64,000 nucleotides of DNA from Polytrichum commune (Eukaryota > Streptophyta > Polytrichopsida > Polytrichales > Polytrichaceae), in NCBI GenBank assembly GCA_950295325.1, contig OX485805.1:44912758-44976757 (forward strand), in the 5' to 3' direction. Both the position numbers and the translations under genes were made by a program. Positions within the stretch are counted from its first letter, which is position 1, and the number at the start of each line of letters is the position of its first letter. Shown in pieces: positions 1 through 14,051 of the stretch. A model generated the notes under the pieces. The model was not told the DNA's origin. It did not search any database and saw only the letters and a program-made list of their open reading frames with translations.

Positions 1-2041
1 TTGACAAAACTAAAAATACTGCGCATGTATGAATGTGAGGCTTTGGAGGAGTTCCCTATTGGAGTAAGCAACCTGATAGCGTTGGAGGAGCTCAATTACG
101 CAAGATGTCCGGCATTGAAAACGATCCCGGAAAGCTTTGGCAACTTGACAAAACTGAAAATATTGCGCAGATGTATGAATGTGAGGCTTTGGAGGAGTTC
201 CCTGTTGGAGTGAGCAACCTTGTAGCCCTGGAGGAGCTCGATTTTGCAAGATGTCGGGCATTGAAAACGATCCTGGAAAGCTTTGGCAACTTGACGAAAC
301 TAAAAATACTGCGCATGTATGAATGTGAGGCTTTGGAGGAGTTCCCTATTGGAGTAAGCAACCTGATAGCGTTGGAGGAGCTCGATTACGCAAGATGTCC
401 GGCATTGAAAACGATCCCGGAAAGCTTTGGCAACTTGACGAAACTGAAAATGTTGTACATGTCTGGATGCAAGGCTTTGGAGGAGTTCCCTGTTGGAGTA
501 AGCAACCTTGTAGCCCTGGAGGAGCTCCATTTTGCAAGATGTCGGGCATTGAAAACGATCCCCGAAAGCTTTGGCAACTTGACGAAACTAAAAATACTGC
601 ACATGTATGAATGTGAGGCTTTGGAGGAGTTCCCTATTGGAGTAAGCAATCTTATAGCCCTTGAGGAGCTCCATTTCCAAACATGTTGGGCATTGAAAAC
701 GATCCCGGAAAGCTTTGGCAACTTGACAAAACTGAAAATGTTGTACATGTCTCGATGCGAGGCTTTGGAGGAGTTCCCTGTTGGAGTAAGCAACCTTGTA
801 GCCCTTGAGGAGCTCCATTTCCAAGCATGTCGGGCATTGAAAACGATCCCGGAAAGCTTTGGCAACTTGACAAAACTGAAAATGTTGTACATGTCTCGAT
901 GCGAGGCTTTGGAGGAGTTCCCTATTGGAGTAAGCAACCTTGTAGCCCTTGAGGAGCTCCATTTCCAAACATGTCGGGCATTGAAAACGATCCCGGAAAG
1001 CTTTGGCAACTTGACGAAACTTAAAATACTGCGCATGTCTGAATGTAAGGCTTTGGAGGAGTTCCCTGTTGGAGTAAGCAACCTCGTAGCCCTGGAGGAG
1101 CTCCATTTTGCAAGATGTCCGGCATTGAAAACGATCCCGGAAAGCTTTGGCAACTTGACGAAACTGAAAATGTTGTACATGTCTGGATGCAAGGCTTTGG
1201 AGGAGTTCCCTGTTGGAGTAAGCAACCTTGTAGCCTTGGAGGAGCTCGATTTCGCAAGATGTCGGGCATTCAAAACGATCCCGGAAAGCTTTGGCAACTT
1301 GACAAAACTAAAAATACTGCGCATGTATGAATGTGAGGCTTTGGAGGAGTTCCCTATTGGAGTAAGCAACCTGATAGCGTTGGAGGAGCTCAATTACGCA
1401 AGATGTCCGGCATTGAAAACGATCCCGGAAAGCTTTGGCAACTTGACAAAACTGAAAATATTGCGCAGATGTATGAATGTGAGGCTTTGGAGGAGTTCCC
1501 TGTTGGAGTGAGCAACCTTGTAGCCCTGGAGGAGCTCGATTTTGCAAGATGTCGGGCATTGAAAACGATCCTGGAAAGCTTTGGCAACTTGACGAAACTA
1601 AAAATACTGCGCATGTATGAATGTGAGGCTTTGGAGGAGTTCCCTATTGGAGTAAGCAACCTGATAGCGTTGGAGGAGCTCGATTACGCAAGATGTCCGG
1701 CATTGAAAACGATCACGGAAAGCTTTGGCAACTTGACGAAACTGAAAATGTTGTACATGTCTGGATGCAAGGCTTTGGAGGAGTTCCCTGTTGGAGTAAG
1801 CAACCTTGTAGCCCTGGAGGAGCTCCATTTTGCAAGATGTCGGGCATTGAAAACGATCCCCGAAAGCTTTGGCAACTTGACGAAACTAAAAATACTGCAC
1901 ATGTATGAATGTGAGGCTTTGGAGGAGTTCCCTATTGGAGTAAGCAATCTTATAGCCCTTGAGGAGCTCCATTTCCAAACATGTTGGGCATTGAAAACGA
2001 TCCCGGAAAGCTTTGGCAACTTGACAAAACTGAAAATGTTG
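1..2041. repeat. 1298-bp tandem duplication inside the LRR array
   Basis: Bases 1-743 recur at 1299-2041, offset 1298, with almost no differences; one seen is CCC to CAC at the codon near 1716. The offset is nine 144-bp units plus 2 bp, and the extra 2 bp is the AG insertion present in both copies. The unit probably begins left of the window. Confidence 0.85.
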
Positions 2042-3001
2042 TAGATGTATGAATGTGATGCTTTGGAGGAGTTCTCTATTGGAGTAAGCAACCTCGTAGC
2101 CTTGGAGGAGCTCGATTTCGCAAGATGTCGGGCATTGAAAACGATCCCGGAAAGCTTTGGCAACTTGACAAAACTGAAAATGTTGTACATGTCTGGATGC
2201 GAGGCTTTGGAGGAGTTCCATGTTGGAGTAAGCAACCTTGTAGCCCTGGAGGAGCTCCATTTCGCAAGATGTAGGGCATTGAAAACGATCCCGGAAAGCT
2301 TTGGCAACTTGACAAAATTGAAAATGTTGTACATGTCTAGATGCAAGGCTTTGGAGGAGTTCCCTGTTGGGGTAAGCAACCTGATAGCATTGGAGGAGAT
2401 TCATTTTTGGGGATGTGGGGCATTGGAAAGGATCCCGGAAAGCTTTGGCAACTTGACGAAACTGAAAATGTTGTACATGTCTCAATGCGAGGCTTTGGAG
2501 GAGTTGCATGTTGGAGTAAGCAACCTTGTAGCCATGGAGGAGCTCCATTTTGCAAGATGTCGGGCATTGAAAGGATCCCGGAAAGCTTTGGCAACTTGAC
2601 GAAACTAAAAATACTGCGCATGTTTGAATGTGAGGCATTGGAGGAGTTCCCTGTTGGAGTAAGCAACCTCGTAGCATTGGAGGAGCTCAATTTCGGGACA
2701 TGTTGGGCACTGAAAAGGATCCCGGAAATCTTTGGCAACTTGACAAAATTGAAAATACTGCGCATGTATGAATGTGAGGCTTTGGAGGAGTTCCCTGTTG
2801 GAGTGAGCAACCTCGTAGCATTGGAAGAGCTCCATTTCGCAAGATGTCGAGCATTGAAAACGATCCCGGAAAGCTTTGGCAACTTGACGAAACTGAAAAT
2901 ACTGCGCATGTTTGAATGTGACGCTTTGAGGAGTTCCCTGTTGGAGTAAGCAACCTCATAGCCCTGGAGGAGCTTAGTTTCCCAACATGTCGGGCATTGA
3001 A
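1..3001 (+). pseudogene. LRR region of a disease-resistance-like (NLR-type) gene, broken
   Basis: About 41 leucine-rich repeats of 24 residues run through the block, as alternating pairs (ALKTIPESFGNLTKLK type, then ALEEFPVGVSNLVALEE type), so the DNA period is 144 bp. This repeat style is that of plant NB-LRR proteins, where LRRs take part in recognition; no NB-ARC, TIR or kinase domain lies in the window, so the 5' part is outside it. The frame is broken: an extra AG at 169-170 and again at 1467-1468, a TAG at 2042-2044 where sister repeats have a Tyr codon, and single-base losses near 2570 and 2929. Repeats end near 3001. Assignment to NLRs rather than another LRR family is inference. Long antisense open frames here are artefacts of the repeat period. 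Confidence 0.8.
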
Positions 3002-3882
3002 AATCCGTTGCAAAAGAAAAAGATGCTATCTCCAAGGCTAGATAGGCAATAGTAGTCATAGGATTTTGGGCCATAGGCAAGATGATTTTGGGTTGCACTA
3101 TCCAATGGATGTGTGGTGTTAGCATCCTATTTAATCTACATGCCATACGTTGTATATTTTATTTGCAATAATATAAATGTCATATGATTTTCCCTTCAAT
3201 ATGATGTAATGTTTGGATTGTCCTACCTAAACCATCTCGATATGAGTTCTTTATTGGTTCCTTGATATGAACACCCGCTTCAAAGTATTTGCATCTTACA
3301 ACAATCTCCAATATTTGTGTCATTTTATCCATGTTCTTCTATTTGTAAATGTCTCAAAATGCCCCAAAAATCCCAAATTAACGAATATAGTGTTCTCTGA
3401 TTCTTTAAGTTGAAAAGACAATCATTATGAATTGCAATTGGTAGCACGATGAGATGATGCTTGTTAGAAAGGTGATTATTTTACCATTTTCTGTGATATA
3501 AACAATTGGATTGTCATACTGAGCTCGAATCCAAGCGAGGCTCTTTCGCATCCCATTGGGCACCACATGGAGCCATTCTGAAGCTGCCTGCGATCACATA
3601 CATAAGGGGGGATAAAAACTTCAAATAACTAGTGAAATTGTTTGTGTACACTTGTCCATTTTTGGTTTGATGATATTTGACAAGGCAATGCAATGTTTAA
3701 ATTACATAATCTGAGATCTTAAAGCACCTGAGGGCCAATGAGAGTCCCATTTCATTTCACTGCACGTCATGACACCCAATAGCATATCAGTACACATAAA
3801 GTGGACGTTAGTATAGAAAAGAAATACATTGAGACACTTCAACAAAAAGTCGATCATAAAATATTAGATCACATCTTTAGGT
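3002..3882. other. Gene-free spacer
   Basis: AT-rich sequence with no reading frame of recognisable product and no clear repeat structure seen. Confidence 0.5.
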
Positions 3883-4493
3883 GGGTGCAAGCACGGTAAA
3901 GTGGACAACTCTTGATCCCTGCTTAGTGTTCAGTGAAAGTTATTCAAAACTATACAATAACTTTGAATCTTGTGAAGAAAAAAATCATAGACATTTTAAA
4001 AACATATTGATCTACAAAGCCGAGCAATTTATGATGACCAAAAAAATTTCAAGAAAATTCTACATGTTTCAAAAGACGGTGCAAGTGGTGTGCAAGTAGG
4101 TGATATAGAACAAGTGACTGTCCAAAATTTGTTTAAAATGATAAAATTACATTAAATTGATGGTTTCCTACAAATTTCTGTGATGGCGCCCTCAAGTGTA
4201 TAATGAATTCAAGGAGTGTAAAAATTTGGCAACTTCAAAATAAGTAAGGTCATGAAATCTACGTTCAGAACCAGACTTAACCATTTGCTTTTGAGCATCA
4301 CTTTTGATGCTAAGTATTGAAGATCTCAACTTGATATTCTACATTTGAATATTTAACACAACAATAGAGGTCATTATAAACAAAATTCCAATTTGAATAA
4401 CGCTTTGCTACTACTTTTAGGCCTTTGACCAAAAAAATGATGATTTTAGTATACGGGAGGAATTTTATGGTCCACTTTACCATGCTTGCACCC
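3883..4493. mobile_element. MITE-like element with inverted ends (611 bp)
   Basis: The ends are inverted copies: GGGTGCAAGCACGGTAAAG at the left and its complement (one base different, CATGG core) at the right, continuing into GTGGAC. No transposase is encoded. I could not find a convincing target-site duplication, so the exact ends and superfamily are open. Confidence 0.6.
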
Positions 4494-5404
4494 CGGTGGG
4501 GCAATCACCTTCTATGTGGAAGAAACTTGAGTGATAATCCCTATGGAGAAAATAAAAACCCCAGAAACTTAGGTAGACAACCCTTATTTGGTTATTTTTC
4601 TTAATCAGACACCTATATTTAGGTGGTATATGGTTTTTTATGCAGTTCCAAGAACGCATACCAAAAGGACATTTGTTTAAAAGAATATGAAATGTGTGTA
4701 CTAATATGATATTATTTTAGATCCAATAGTCAAATTACTTGGGGGAGACCTATATGACCATGTGATAAACACGATAATTTTCAATTTGAGATTGACAAAG
4801 ATATTCATATGAGCTCCAAATATCATGAGGAAAGTGGCCACAACCTTAGTTGGGATTTGCTAGCTATCATGTACTTACCACATGTCTCATATTCTAGGAG
4901 AAATGGGAAAAATCGGAAAAAGTAACCACTTAGGGTGAATTTTAATGCAGGCCGCTCACCCACTTGATTCTAGATAATAGTGGGTCGGAGGTGTCACATG
5001 CAATTAAGCACAAGCCATCACCCAACCATAATCTCACATCCGGCTAGAATGTGAAGGGCCGTGGACACGGGCCACTAGATTTCCATCCACCCACTAAAGA
5101 ATCTTTAACCTACAAGTGCCGGTCACTGAAGGATTGAGATTGGTTGAAGACTCAAGAGAACCAATGTTGGTCTAGAACTCCATCCTTGATAACCGGGAGG
5201 AGGAGGTAAGTAGATGGGCCTAGATTTGAGAAGATGGGAGTAGCTAATGGCCACATAGGAACCCTACCCCACCAGATTCCCTCTACATTTGGGCAGGTTT
5301 GCTCTTATTCACACTAGAATCTGGTGGGCACGTGACCGACATGGAAACTCACCCTTAGTAATTAAGACCCATCTACATTAAGTAGGAGTGAGGAATGCAC
5401 TTAC
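4494..5404. other. Gene-free stretch downstream of the GH1 remnant
   Basis: The missing 3' exons of the GH1 gene (nucleophile TENG motif and C-terminus) would be expected here on the minus strand; I looked and did not find them. Bases about 4741-4890 resemble 54765-54895 (a motif with ATTCACATGAGCTCC and GAGGAAAGTGG), a dispersed repeat. Confidence 0.45.
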
Positions 5405-6798
<1,394 letters not shown>

Positions 6799-6897
6799 TC
6801 AACACAAACATCTTGAGGTAGATCATATATGATTTTGCCACATCTAATCATCTTTAATCTAGAGTTTTTGGACTCATGAGTCGTTGTGGAATTGAAA

Positions 6898-7176
6898 AGA
6901 TAATATGAACTAGGTGTTGAATGCGAGGAGCCTTGCCACAGATTGTGGTAGGCATTCGACCTACCGAGATGCAAATTTAGCTAAAAACTAGGTATTGGGT
7001 GCCCGCTTACAGCCAATGACACAATGACACATGTCCATTACCAAAATAATGGTCAGGCCATGACAATGTCATCAATCACTAGTAGGAATATGCCTCCTCA
7101 TATCCAATCAAAAATAGACATGTCACCAACATTATTTGGGGGTGTAAGCATCCTTGGGTGGCTCCACTAGGAACCA
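6898..7176 (+). repeat. Repeat R, left copy, with its right terminal repeat
   Basis: Bases 6898-7135 are a diverged direct copy of 21003-21235, sharing GAGCCTTGCCA, TAGGCATTC, AGGTATTGGGTGCC and CCTCATATCCAATC. The copy ends in AAGCATCCTTGGGTGG...CTAGGAACC at 7147-7176, whose inverted match starts the right-hand copy at 20903-20930. It lies between GH1 exon 6 and the multi-gene segment. Confidence 0.65.
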
Positions 7177-7574
7177 CCTAGGAAAAGTTGCAGGAAATAG
7201 AAGGTGGACGACCATTAAAGTTATTTTCATGTAGGAAATAATTAGTATTTTTCCTATTGGCTCTTTTAACTGACACAACCTTATCATCCTTGCTGTCAAA
7301 AGGGAGTCCCGCCTATATCGATTGGTAAGCTAGTCTGTTCGAAAAAAATCCTAAGGACCTCCTGGTCCCGCCGAAACTCGGTGACGAAAATAGCAACTAC
7401 ATGTGGCTCACTAGCGAAGAATGGTGATAGGGTAGGGTTATTGGGCGAGGACTTAGGGGCTCTGCTTGCGCGCGAGAGTTCGAGCGAGCGGCAACCTTCA
7501 GGTTGTACACTGATGTCATTTGATGTTGTTTTTTTTGCGTTGTTTCCAGAAACTCATTGGGTTTAGAGTTGGCT

Positions 7575-10500
7575 ATGGCGAAACAGGTTGGTTTTGGCAA
7601 TTTCAGATTTCAAATGTACATGTCTATCTATCTTGGACCAGACGGTGATTTCTTCATCTCCACTTATGCATCTTCTGTTATCATTCCAGGATGAATCCAT
7701 TCTAGATCTCCACTATTTCATCAATGTCCAAGGTTTGAGAGGAGAAGGGAGGGAGGTGAAGTCTTTGCAAGAGGGTGACGTCTCTAATGAGGAGATTTGT
7801 GAGATTTTTGGACCTCGTAAGGATAAGAATGGCTGGAAGGTCAATGAGAAGCCTAGTAGGGAGTTCCAAGAATCAGTGGTGAATTTGTACTCCAGAGTGA
7901 CCCTCAGAGATCAAGTCCTCAATGACCAATTGACCTTGGAGTGGGCACGAGCCATTGTAGCAGAGAACAAGGGCATCCCTGTGAATTGGGCATCTTTTGC
8001 AGTGCACCTACACAAAAAAAGGGTGTCTTTGGAGAATGTCAAAAAGGCCAAGAAATTGGCCAAGGAGGGCACCAGTTCCGACTCCCTCAATGCGGCAACT
8101 AGATCATGGCCAGAGCTACCTCCAGGGAGTTCCATTGCCCAACTCCCTGTTTCTATTGTAGGAGCTGGTTCACAACTCCTTTCCCCTGCCCTAAAACCTA
8201 AGTCTACTGGTTCTTTGCTTGGACCTGATAGGAAGGGTAGTTTTCGGACACCTGTGAATCGTTCTCTAATGTTGCGGGCAACTAAAGGGAAGGTCGAATC
8301 TGGGGTGTCTATTAAGCGTGGTAGCTTTAGTGTTCTAAATACAAGGGTGAAGGCAGGGATGGCCCCTGATCTAACAGTTGGTGGAACAGAGGACCTCATT
8401 AGTAGACTACATGAGTTACTTCTTTCTAAGCAAAAATCATTGTTACAGTCAAAGGAACGGCTCCGTGCCAGTAGTGACACTAAATCTGATATTGAGATGG
8501 ACTTCAAGAGGGCAAAACTCATGCTAGATGTTCTTAAAGGTCTCCATACTGATGCGGAATGTGAACTTTCTAGAGCTCGTGTTGCTTTGCAAGATGCACT
8601 TTCATTTGAGTGTAATCCCATTCCTACTCCGGAAGCATCTTTTGTGGTGGAAGAAACTGTTGAGGCATTTTCATCAATTAATGCACATGAGGAAGATTCT
8701 GTTGCTCAATTGCAACAAAGATTGCGTTGTGAGGAGCGGAATGTCCAATCATCTCTTTTAAAACTTTCCGCAGCTGAGAAAGATTTTATTCTCAAACAAA
8801 ATGAACTAGCCAGTTGTGAAGAGGGATATGGGGAGGAAGTAGAACATCAGGTTGTTCTAGAAAGGATGTTGACACTCATTGCTGACTATTTGACTAAGTT
8901 GAAGGGTGGCATTTTATTAACCACCCACCCTGAACCTATTGGTAGGGCTGATAGGACTAAGTCCCAATGTGGTCAACTGAATGTTCAAGATTGTATCTTT
9001 TGCAAAGAAAGTTTCCATGTTAATGATATATGTGTATCCTCATGCGGTCACTGCTACCACCCTTGGTGCCTTGGTATGCACATTAGCACGTCCAACAAGT
9101 GCAAGTTACAAAGCTGTCAACAGGAATTTGATTTGCAATGGCGATTGTCATTTGGATTTGTAATTCCAAAGACTGGCGATCATCAACTCCACTCTGCAGC
9201 TATGTCTGGTGAGCCCTACCCCTAATTGATTGTTCGACGATAATTTTAGATCTTTACATTGTTTTTATGGCATTTTGTGCACAAGATATAAGACATGAGG
9301 TCAAAATATGTTTGCATCATTCTAAGTTACGCTTACCAAATGTTTGTATGTACCCTTGCTGCATTTATGAACTTAGATGATAAAATTTCAAGTTCTTTGA
9401 TGTTCCAGGGGTGCATCATACATATGTATGTTATGCCTTGCTACTTGAATTTGATTCATATTATTTTTGTGCGCATGTAGAATGAGTTCTACATTCCACC
9501 TCCTTAGGCTATGGATATCTACTCAGCTCTACACATTGTTGCAATCTATTCATTTATCTTGTTATTTACTGTGGGGTGGGTGTTCACATTGAATGTAGGT
9601 GTCTATTAGGAAGCACTACCATATTTCCTTAGTCCCCTACCCCACTAGGATTTGTTGTACTTACAAATCTTCCAGTATGTACAACTATGTTTTCAATTCC
9701 TTCTCCCAGGCAACTAAAAAGTTGCCTTCATTTGCAACCTTGCAAGTTTTAGGAACCAGGACCAAAAACTTAGGCCCACTTCAATGCCAGGAAGTGTGGA
9801 AATACCAATCATACCATTCTCAAGAGTCAAGAACTAGCTCATTGACTGTTATGCCTATTTCCCTACCCCTTTGCTTCCATTCCTACCCCCATTGTCATCC
9901 AGGAACCAATTTCCTATTGTCCTTGCCTGTCAACATAGCATTTTCTTCCATTCCTGCCATTTTTTTGAATCATGTCACAATTTCCTAGGGTCCTTCAGTA
10001 CTAGGAACCTATTTAATATCAATAGGAATATTGTTTGGAAACAGGAAGTGATCCCAGGTTCATTTGGATGCCATGACTATGTGGTATTAATTCCTAGATT
10101 GACTTTGGACCAGGATATCTCATGATTCCTGATTTAAGGACATGATTTCTAGCTTCCTGATTTAAGGACATGAACTCAGGGTTGCAAAAATCATGAATGC
10201 AGAAATCAGGACTAGATTGTTTAAGGACCTAGATTGTTTTTGGACCAGGACTATGTTTTTGCATTCCTGATTCCTATATAAGTCCTTGATCTTGGCTGCA
10301 GATGTCCATTCAGACTTTGGAGCTTCCACCACTATTTTTCAAGGGTTGGGCGACACAAACTCAACAATACCTGAGCCATCATGCTCTTTGAGGACCCATA
10401 CATCAGCAAGTCAAGACAACTTCATTCCTAGAAGTGATGCATGTGCAGAAGAATATGCAGAGGTGGCCTCAAAGAAATGCCATCAACCAGCGATTTCACA

Positions 10501-11600
10501 GAAATCATCATTGGTGGAAGCTGACAATGGAAATTCGCCAGGGTTAGACACAACTAGCCTTCAATGCATCATTTGCTTTGAGAAATGCAAACCCATGGCT
10601 ACATTGGAGGTGAGTGTTTGGGTTGATTACACCTGTCATTGTATAAAACCATACATGTTTTATTTGAACAACTCAATATTGGATTATAGGTCTAATGTTG
10701 GTCTCCAAAATTATCTATTAATACTCCTTTGCATGGGTTGTGATGCAGCCATGTGGTCATACTTGTGTTTGCACAACGTGTGCAAAAGACCTACTTTTGT
10801 GTCCAACTTGCTGTGACCTCATATCAGGATCAAAGCGTGCTAACCCGAAACCAATAGGTACTATGGTGGGTCTAGGGAATGCTTTCAATGCAAGTGTTCA
10901 ACCGGTGGTTAGGAGGACCATTAGATTTCCAACCAATAAACGCGCTAAAATTGCTAGTCAAGGACGTAGTGGGATGGAAATCCATGGATTCAAAGAGCCA
11001 GATTTTGATTTTGACTATGATGAGTCTAATTCTGAAGATGAATTGGCTATATTGGAGACCCCTACTGGTTCAGGGCAAAACAGACCTAGAAGAGCATCTT
11101 GTGGTAGTGGAAATAGTGTACTTTTGGGTTTAAATGATACGTATACTGATAGTAGTGATGATGATGAGGAGAGAGGTTGTCCTAGTGATCCCAAACCAAA
11201 CCAGGAAACAAATTACACCAGCAATTGTTTGGAAGACAAGTTGGATAAGTATACAGATGCCTTAGATTCAAAGGAGAAGATCTCTAACTCATCCTTGGAT
11301 GTTCATGACCTTCCAGCCTGCACCTCTGTAGATATTCAGTCTGAGTCTGATCAAATTGTTAAATCACATGACAACATCCCTCATGTGAAAAGGAAAAACC
11401 CTACAATGCCAGGTAATTTTGCGAAAAGAGTGACTAGAACTGAGGGTCCAGCTGAGGACCCTTCTGCTTTCCTAAGTAAACAAGGGGGCCAAAAACCAGT
11501 TGCCAACAAAGAGGTTATGAAGTTGTTGGCTGGCAGTCCTTCTAAGTCCGCCTCCGCTCGTCATGACAATAGGTCCAGACGAGGTGGGAGGGGCAAGTGA
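7575..11600 (+). CDS. RING-finger and coiled-coil protein of the multi-gene segment
   Basis: Four exons fit frame and splice signals: 7575-7586 (ATG GCG AAA CAG), 7690-9208, 10302-10609 and 10749-11600, giving about 896 aa. Without the tiny first exon the first in-frame ATG would be 7666. Residues about 40-130 form a domain shared with the neighbour gene (FGPRKDKNGW, then GIPVNWASFAVHLHKK). Residues about 250-420 are predicted coiled coil. A RING-like Cys/His cluster sits at about 439-480 (CIFC, CGHCYHPWC, then two more Cys) and a canonical C3HC4 RING at about 599-634 (CIICFEKC, PCGHTCVCTTC, CPTC), whose two halves are joined only by splicing exon 3 to exon 4. The tail is acidic. RING fingers of this type are usually E3 ubiquitin ligases; that role is inference. 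No host orthologue is recognised. Confidence 0.7.
9209..10301. repeat. AGGA-rich intron of the RING gene
   Basis: From about 9640 to 10290 the intron is crowded with short AGGA, AGGAAC, CCAGGA and TTCCT motifs (GGACCAGGA, CTGATTTAAGGACATGA twice). The same motif density recurs at 17800-18560 and 20330-20700 and is not seen outside the segment. Confidence 0.5.
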
Positions 11601-12285
11601 TGATTAGAGGTGCTTTTTTTCACTTAGCATTATGGAAATAAAAATTGAGTGTTCCTTGCATTCGTTATTTAAGTGAACTTATGGTTACTCATTGTATATC
11701 GAGTGATTATGCATCAATTATCATCTACTTGTTACACGTACTACATAAGCACATGTAGACCTAGTTGTTCATTTATAACATTCCAGGGACAATGATTACG
11801 TAGTTAGTTGTTTTATTTGATTGTCAATGATTAGGACAAGGTTTAGGCTACTTGGGAAATGATTACACTTGGAAATCATACATGTGGCCCATCCTCATGA
11901 TTTCAGTTCCTTATTGGCACAAATGATTTAAACTGACACATGTCCTAGTACTTCTAATGTTTTCATGCAGCTTCTAGAGACTCCCCTCCAATCCAAGCAG
12001 TCAAGTTGGCCATACGTGCTGGTGCATTTCCCACTCCTCTCTCTACTCTTACCCACAACCTTACCTTATTGCATGAGCTGCAGTTTGAAAGTCTTCATAG
12101 CTTAGTTCTGCACCTCTCTTTTCTAAGCTACCACATGCTAGTCAGTTGCCAGGTATTGAGGATTGGTTGCACTGGTGTAGGGATTGGGTTTAGATTTGTT
12201 GTAGCAGATTTCTATGGAGGGGAGTTGGAGGTGGTTTCGAGATGTTGTGGGTCTACCAGGAAAGGGGTTGTTTCCTTCTCCCAAC
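11601..12285. other. Spacer between the two plus-strand genes
   Basis: No reading frame of note. It probably holds the 3' end of the RING gene transcript and the promoter or leader of the next gene. A short open frame from 12214 runs in frame into the gene starting at 12286. Confidence 0.4.
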
Positions 12286-14051
12286 ATGGGGAAACGCTAT
12301 GCCTCTAAGAAGGAATGCGAGAAATTATGGGGAAAGCGCAAGAGCAACAACGGGTTTCGCTACACTACCCATGAGGATGAGGCATTGAAGACCAGGATCG
12401 AGACCCTCATTCGCCAAGTGTACCAGCGCAAGCAGACTCAGAATTCTGACATCAACCTTACCTTTGCACTTGGAGTGCTTGCAGAGCGCAAGGGATTTAG
12501 CATCAATTGGGCGAAATTTGCTGAAAGTGTGCACAGGAGGAAGGGAAGTTTCGTACCACTTCCTGAGTATAAAAATTCCTCTTCCAGCCAAGATGGGGAG
12601 GAAGAGGAGGAAGAGGAGGATGAGGAAGAGGAGGACAGTGAAGATACAGATGAGGACTTGGAGTTGGAGGAAGAGGAGGATCAGGAGGAGGAGGATCAGG
12701 AGGATAAGGATCAGGAGGAGAAGGATCAGGAGGAGAAGGAGGAAGTGGATCAGAAAGACAAGGAGGAGGAAGTGGAGGGAGGGAAGAAAGATGCAACTAA
12801 AGCAGCTGACAATGGGTTGCATGAAGGCAACTCCACTCAAGAACAAGACCATGTAGGGGATGAAGCACTTGTACTTGATCATGTAGCAGTTAATGAGCAC
12901 CAGGTTGTTGAAGAGGTTATTGTGCAACCTGCACCTACAATTCATGGTGGCCCTGATGCGGAACACCTCCAATCACCTAGCCAGGGAGTTGTGTGTCAAG
13001 GTGCACCTACAGTTTGCATTGGAGAGGAGCAACTGGGGGCAGAAGTAGGTGGTGAGTGTCCCTTTGATGACAAGGTAGCAACACAATACGAGCTCAACAC
13101 ACCTCCAGACAAAGAGAAGCTAGTGGGAGAGCTAAACCCTGATGGTCTGGTCCACTCTGATGTTGCGCCAGTAGCTGGTCAATCTGCCACTCCACCTGTT
13201 GTGTCTGAAGGGTTGCAAATGCCACCTACACTTGCAACAGATATTGATGACAATGGCTTGATTGTCATGGAGAGGGCAGTGAGGCTGAAGGAAGTGAGAT
13301 TGAGAGAGGACCAAGTGAAATTCAAGAGAGAACTCTTGGAATTCAAAATTGGACAGTTAGCATTGAAAAGGAAATTTTTGCAAGTAGGATCCCCTGATAG
13401 TGCAGAGGAAGAGGGGAGAGCTTTCCATTTGGGTGAGGGAGCCAAGTTTGCAAAATCCAGCTTGGCCACTCAAATCAGTGACATCAATGGGCTTGTGCTG
13501 AAGAAAAGACAAACTGTGAAGGTTTGCACAGAAGAGTTGGAAGCCATGCAGACAAAAGTCTGCGATCTGCTCTACAAAATGAACAATGCTGAAGGTCGTC
13601 TACATTCTGCCAAGGTCCAAGTCGTAGGTTTAGAGTCCATTGATGGAAATGATGTGCACAAGTTCGGATTGGCAGAAGTGCAGGATTCAATTCTTGAATT
13701 GGAGAAGATATGCCATGAAATTGGGGAAGTCAAGTTTGAACTTAGAACTAAGGTTGAGCAGCACAAGGGTGAATTGACAAAGCTCCATCACTATGAAGCT
13801 TGCCTTCTTCGGTTGAAGCAGAAAACATGTGTGCAAATGGAAGTCGAACAAGGTATGTGCTTAACCTTTCTTTTTATAGCAAGGCATTGTTCTTGAAGCA
13901 TGGTTTTGTTGAATTGAGTTCTTGCTGGTAGGTTTTGAGGAAATTTATATGCAGGGGTCCTTGTTGTCTCACGTTTTTGGTTTTTTGCATACAAGATAAG
14001 ACTTACTAATGTACATGGATGGTGGCATTGCCAGGCGTGCAATCTGGATAA
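12286..14051 (+). CDS. Acidic coiled-coil protein, N-domain paralogue of the RING protein
   Basis: Exons 12286-13852 and 14035-14051 (split Gly codon, then VQSG and TAA) give about 527 aa. An in-frame ATG at 12214 would add 24 residues; MGKRYASKKECEKLW is preferred because it resembles a compact domain start. Residues about 10-95 match the RING protein's N-terminal domain: LWGKRKSNNGFRY against FGPRKDKNGWKV, and ERKGFSINWAKFAESVHRRK against ENKGIPVNWASFAVHLHKK. Residues about 102-165 are almost pure Glu/Asp with QEE and QED repeats. Residues about 345-525 are charged, heptad-like coiled coil (RLREDQVKFKRELLEFKIG). There is no RING finger. It may be a DNA-binding or scaffold subunit; this is inference. 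Direction and spacing suggest it belongs with the RING gene. Confidence 0.65.

Noticed and set aside
386-1393. Long antisense open frame (335 codons) across the LRR array
   Set aside because: It follows the 144-bp period of the sense repeats and encodes no known motif; it is an artefact of repeat composition.
3883-4493. Target duplication GGTG at the MITE ends
   Set aside because: The bases overlap the inverted ends and do not form a clean direct repeat.
12325-12972. Leu-rich antisense frame opposite the acidic protein gene
   Set aside because: Complement of GAG/GAT-rich acidic codons; the sense strand has the better start, splice signals and a paralogue.
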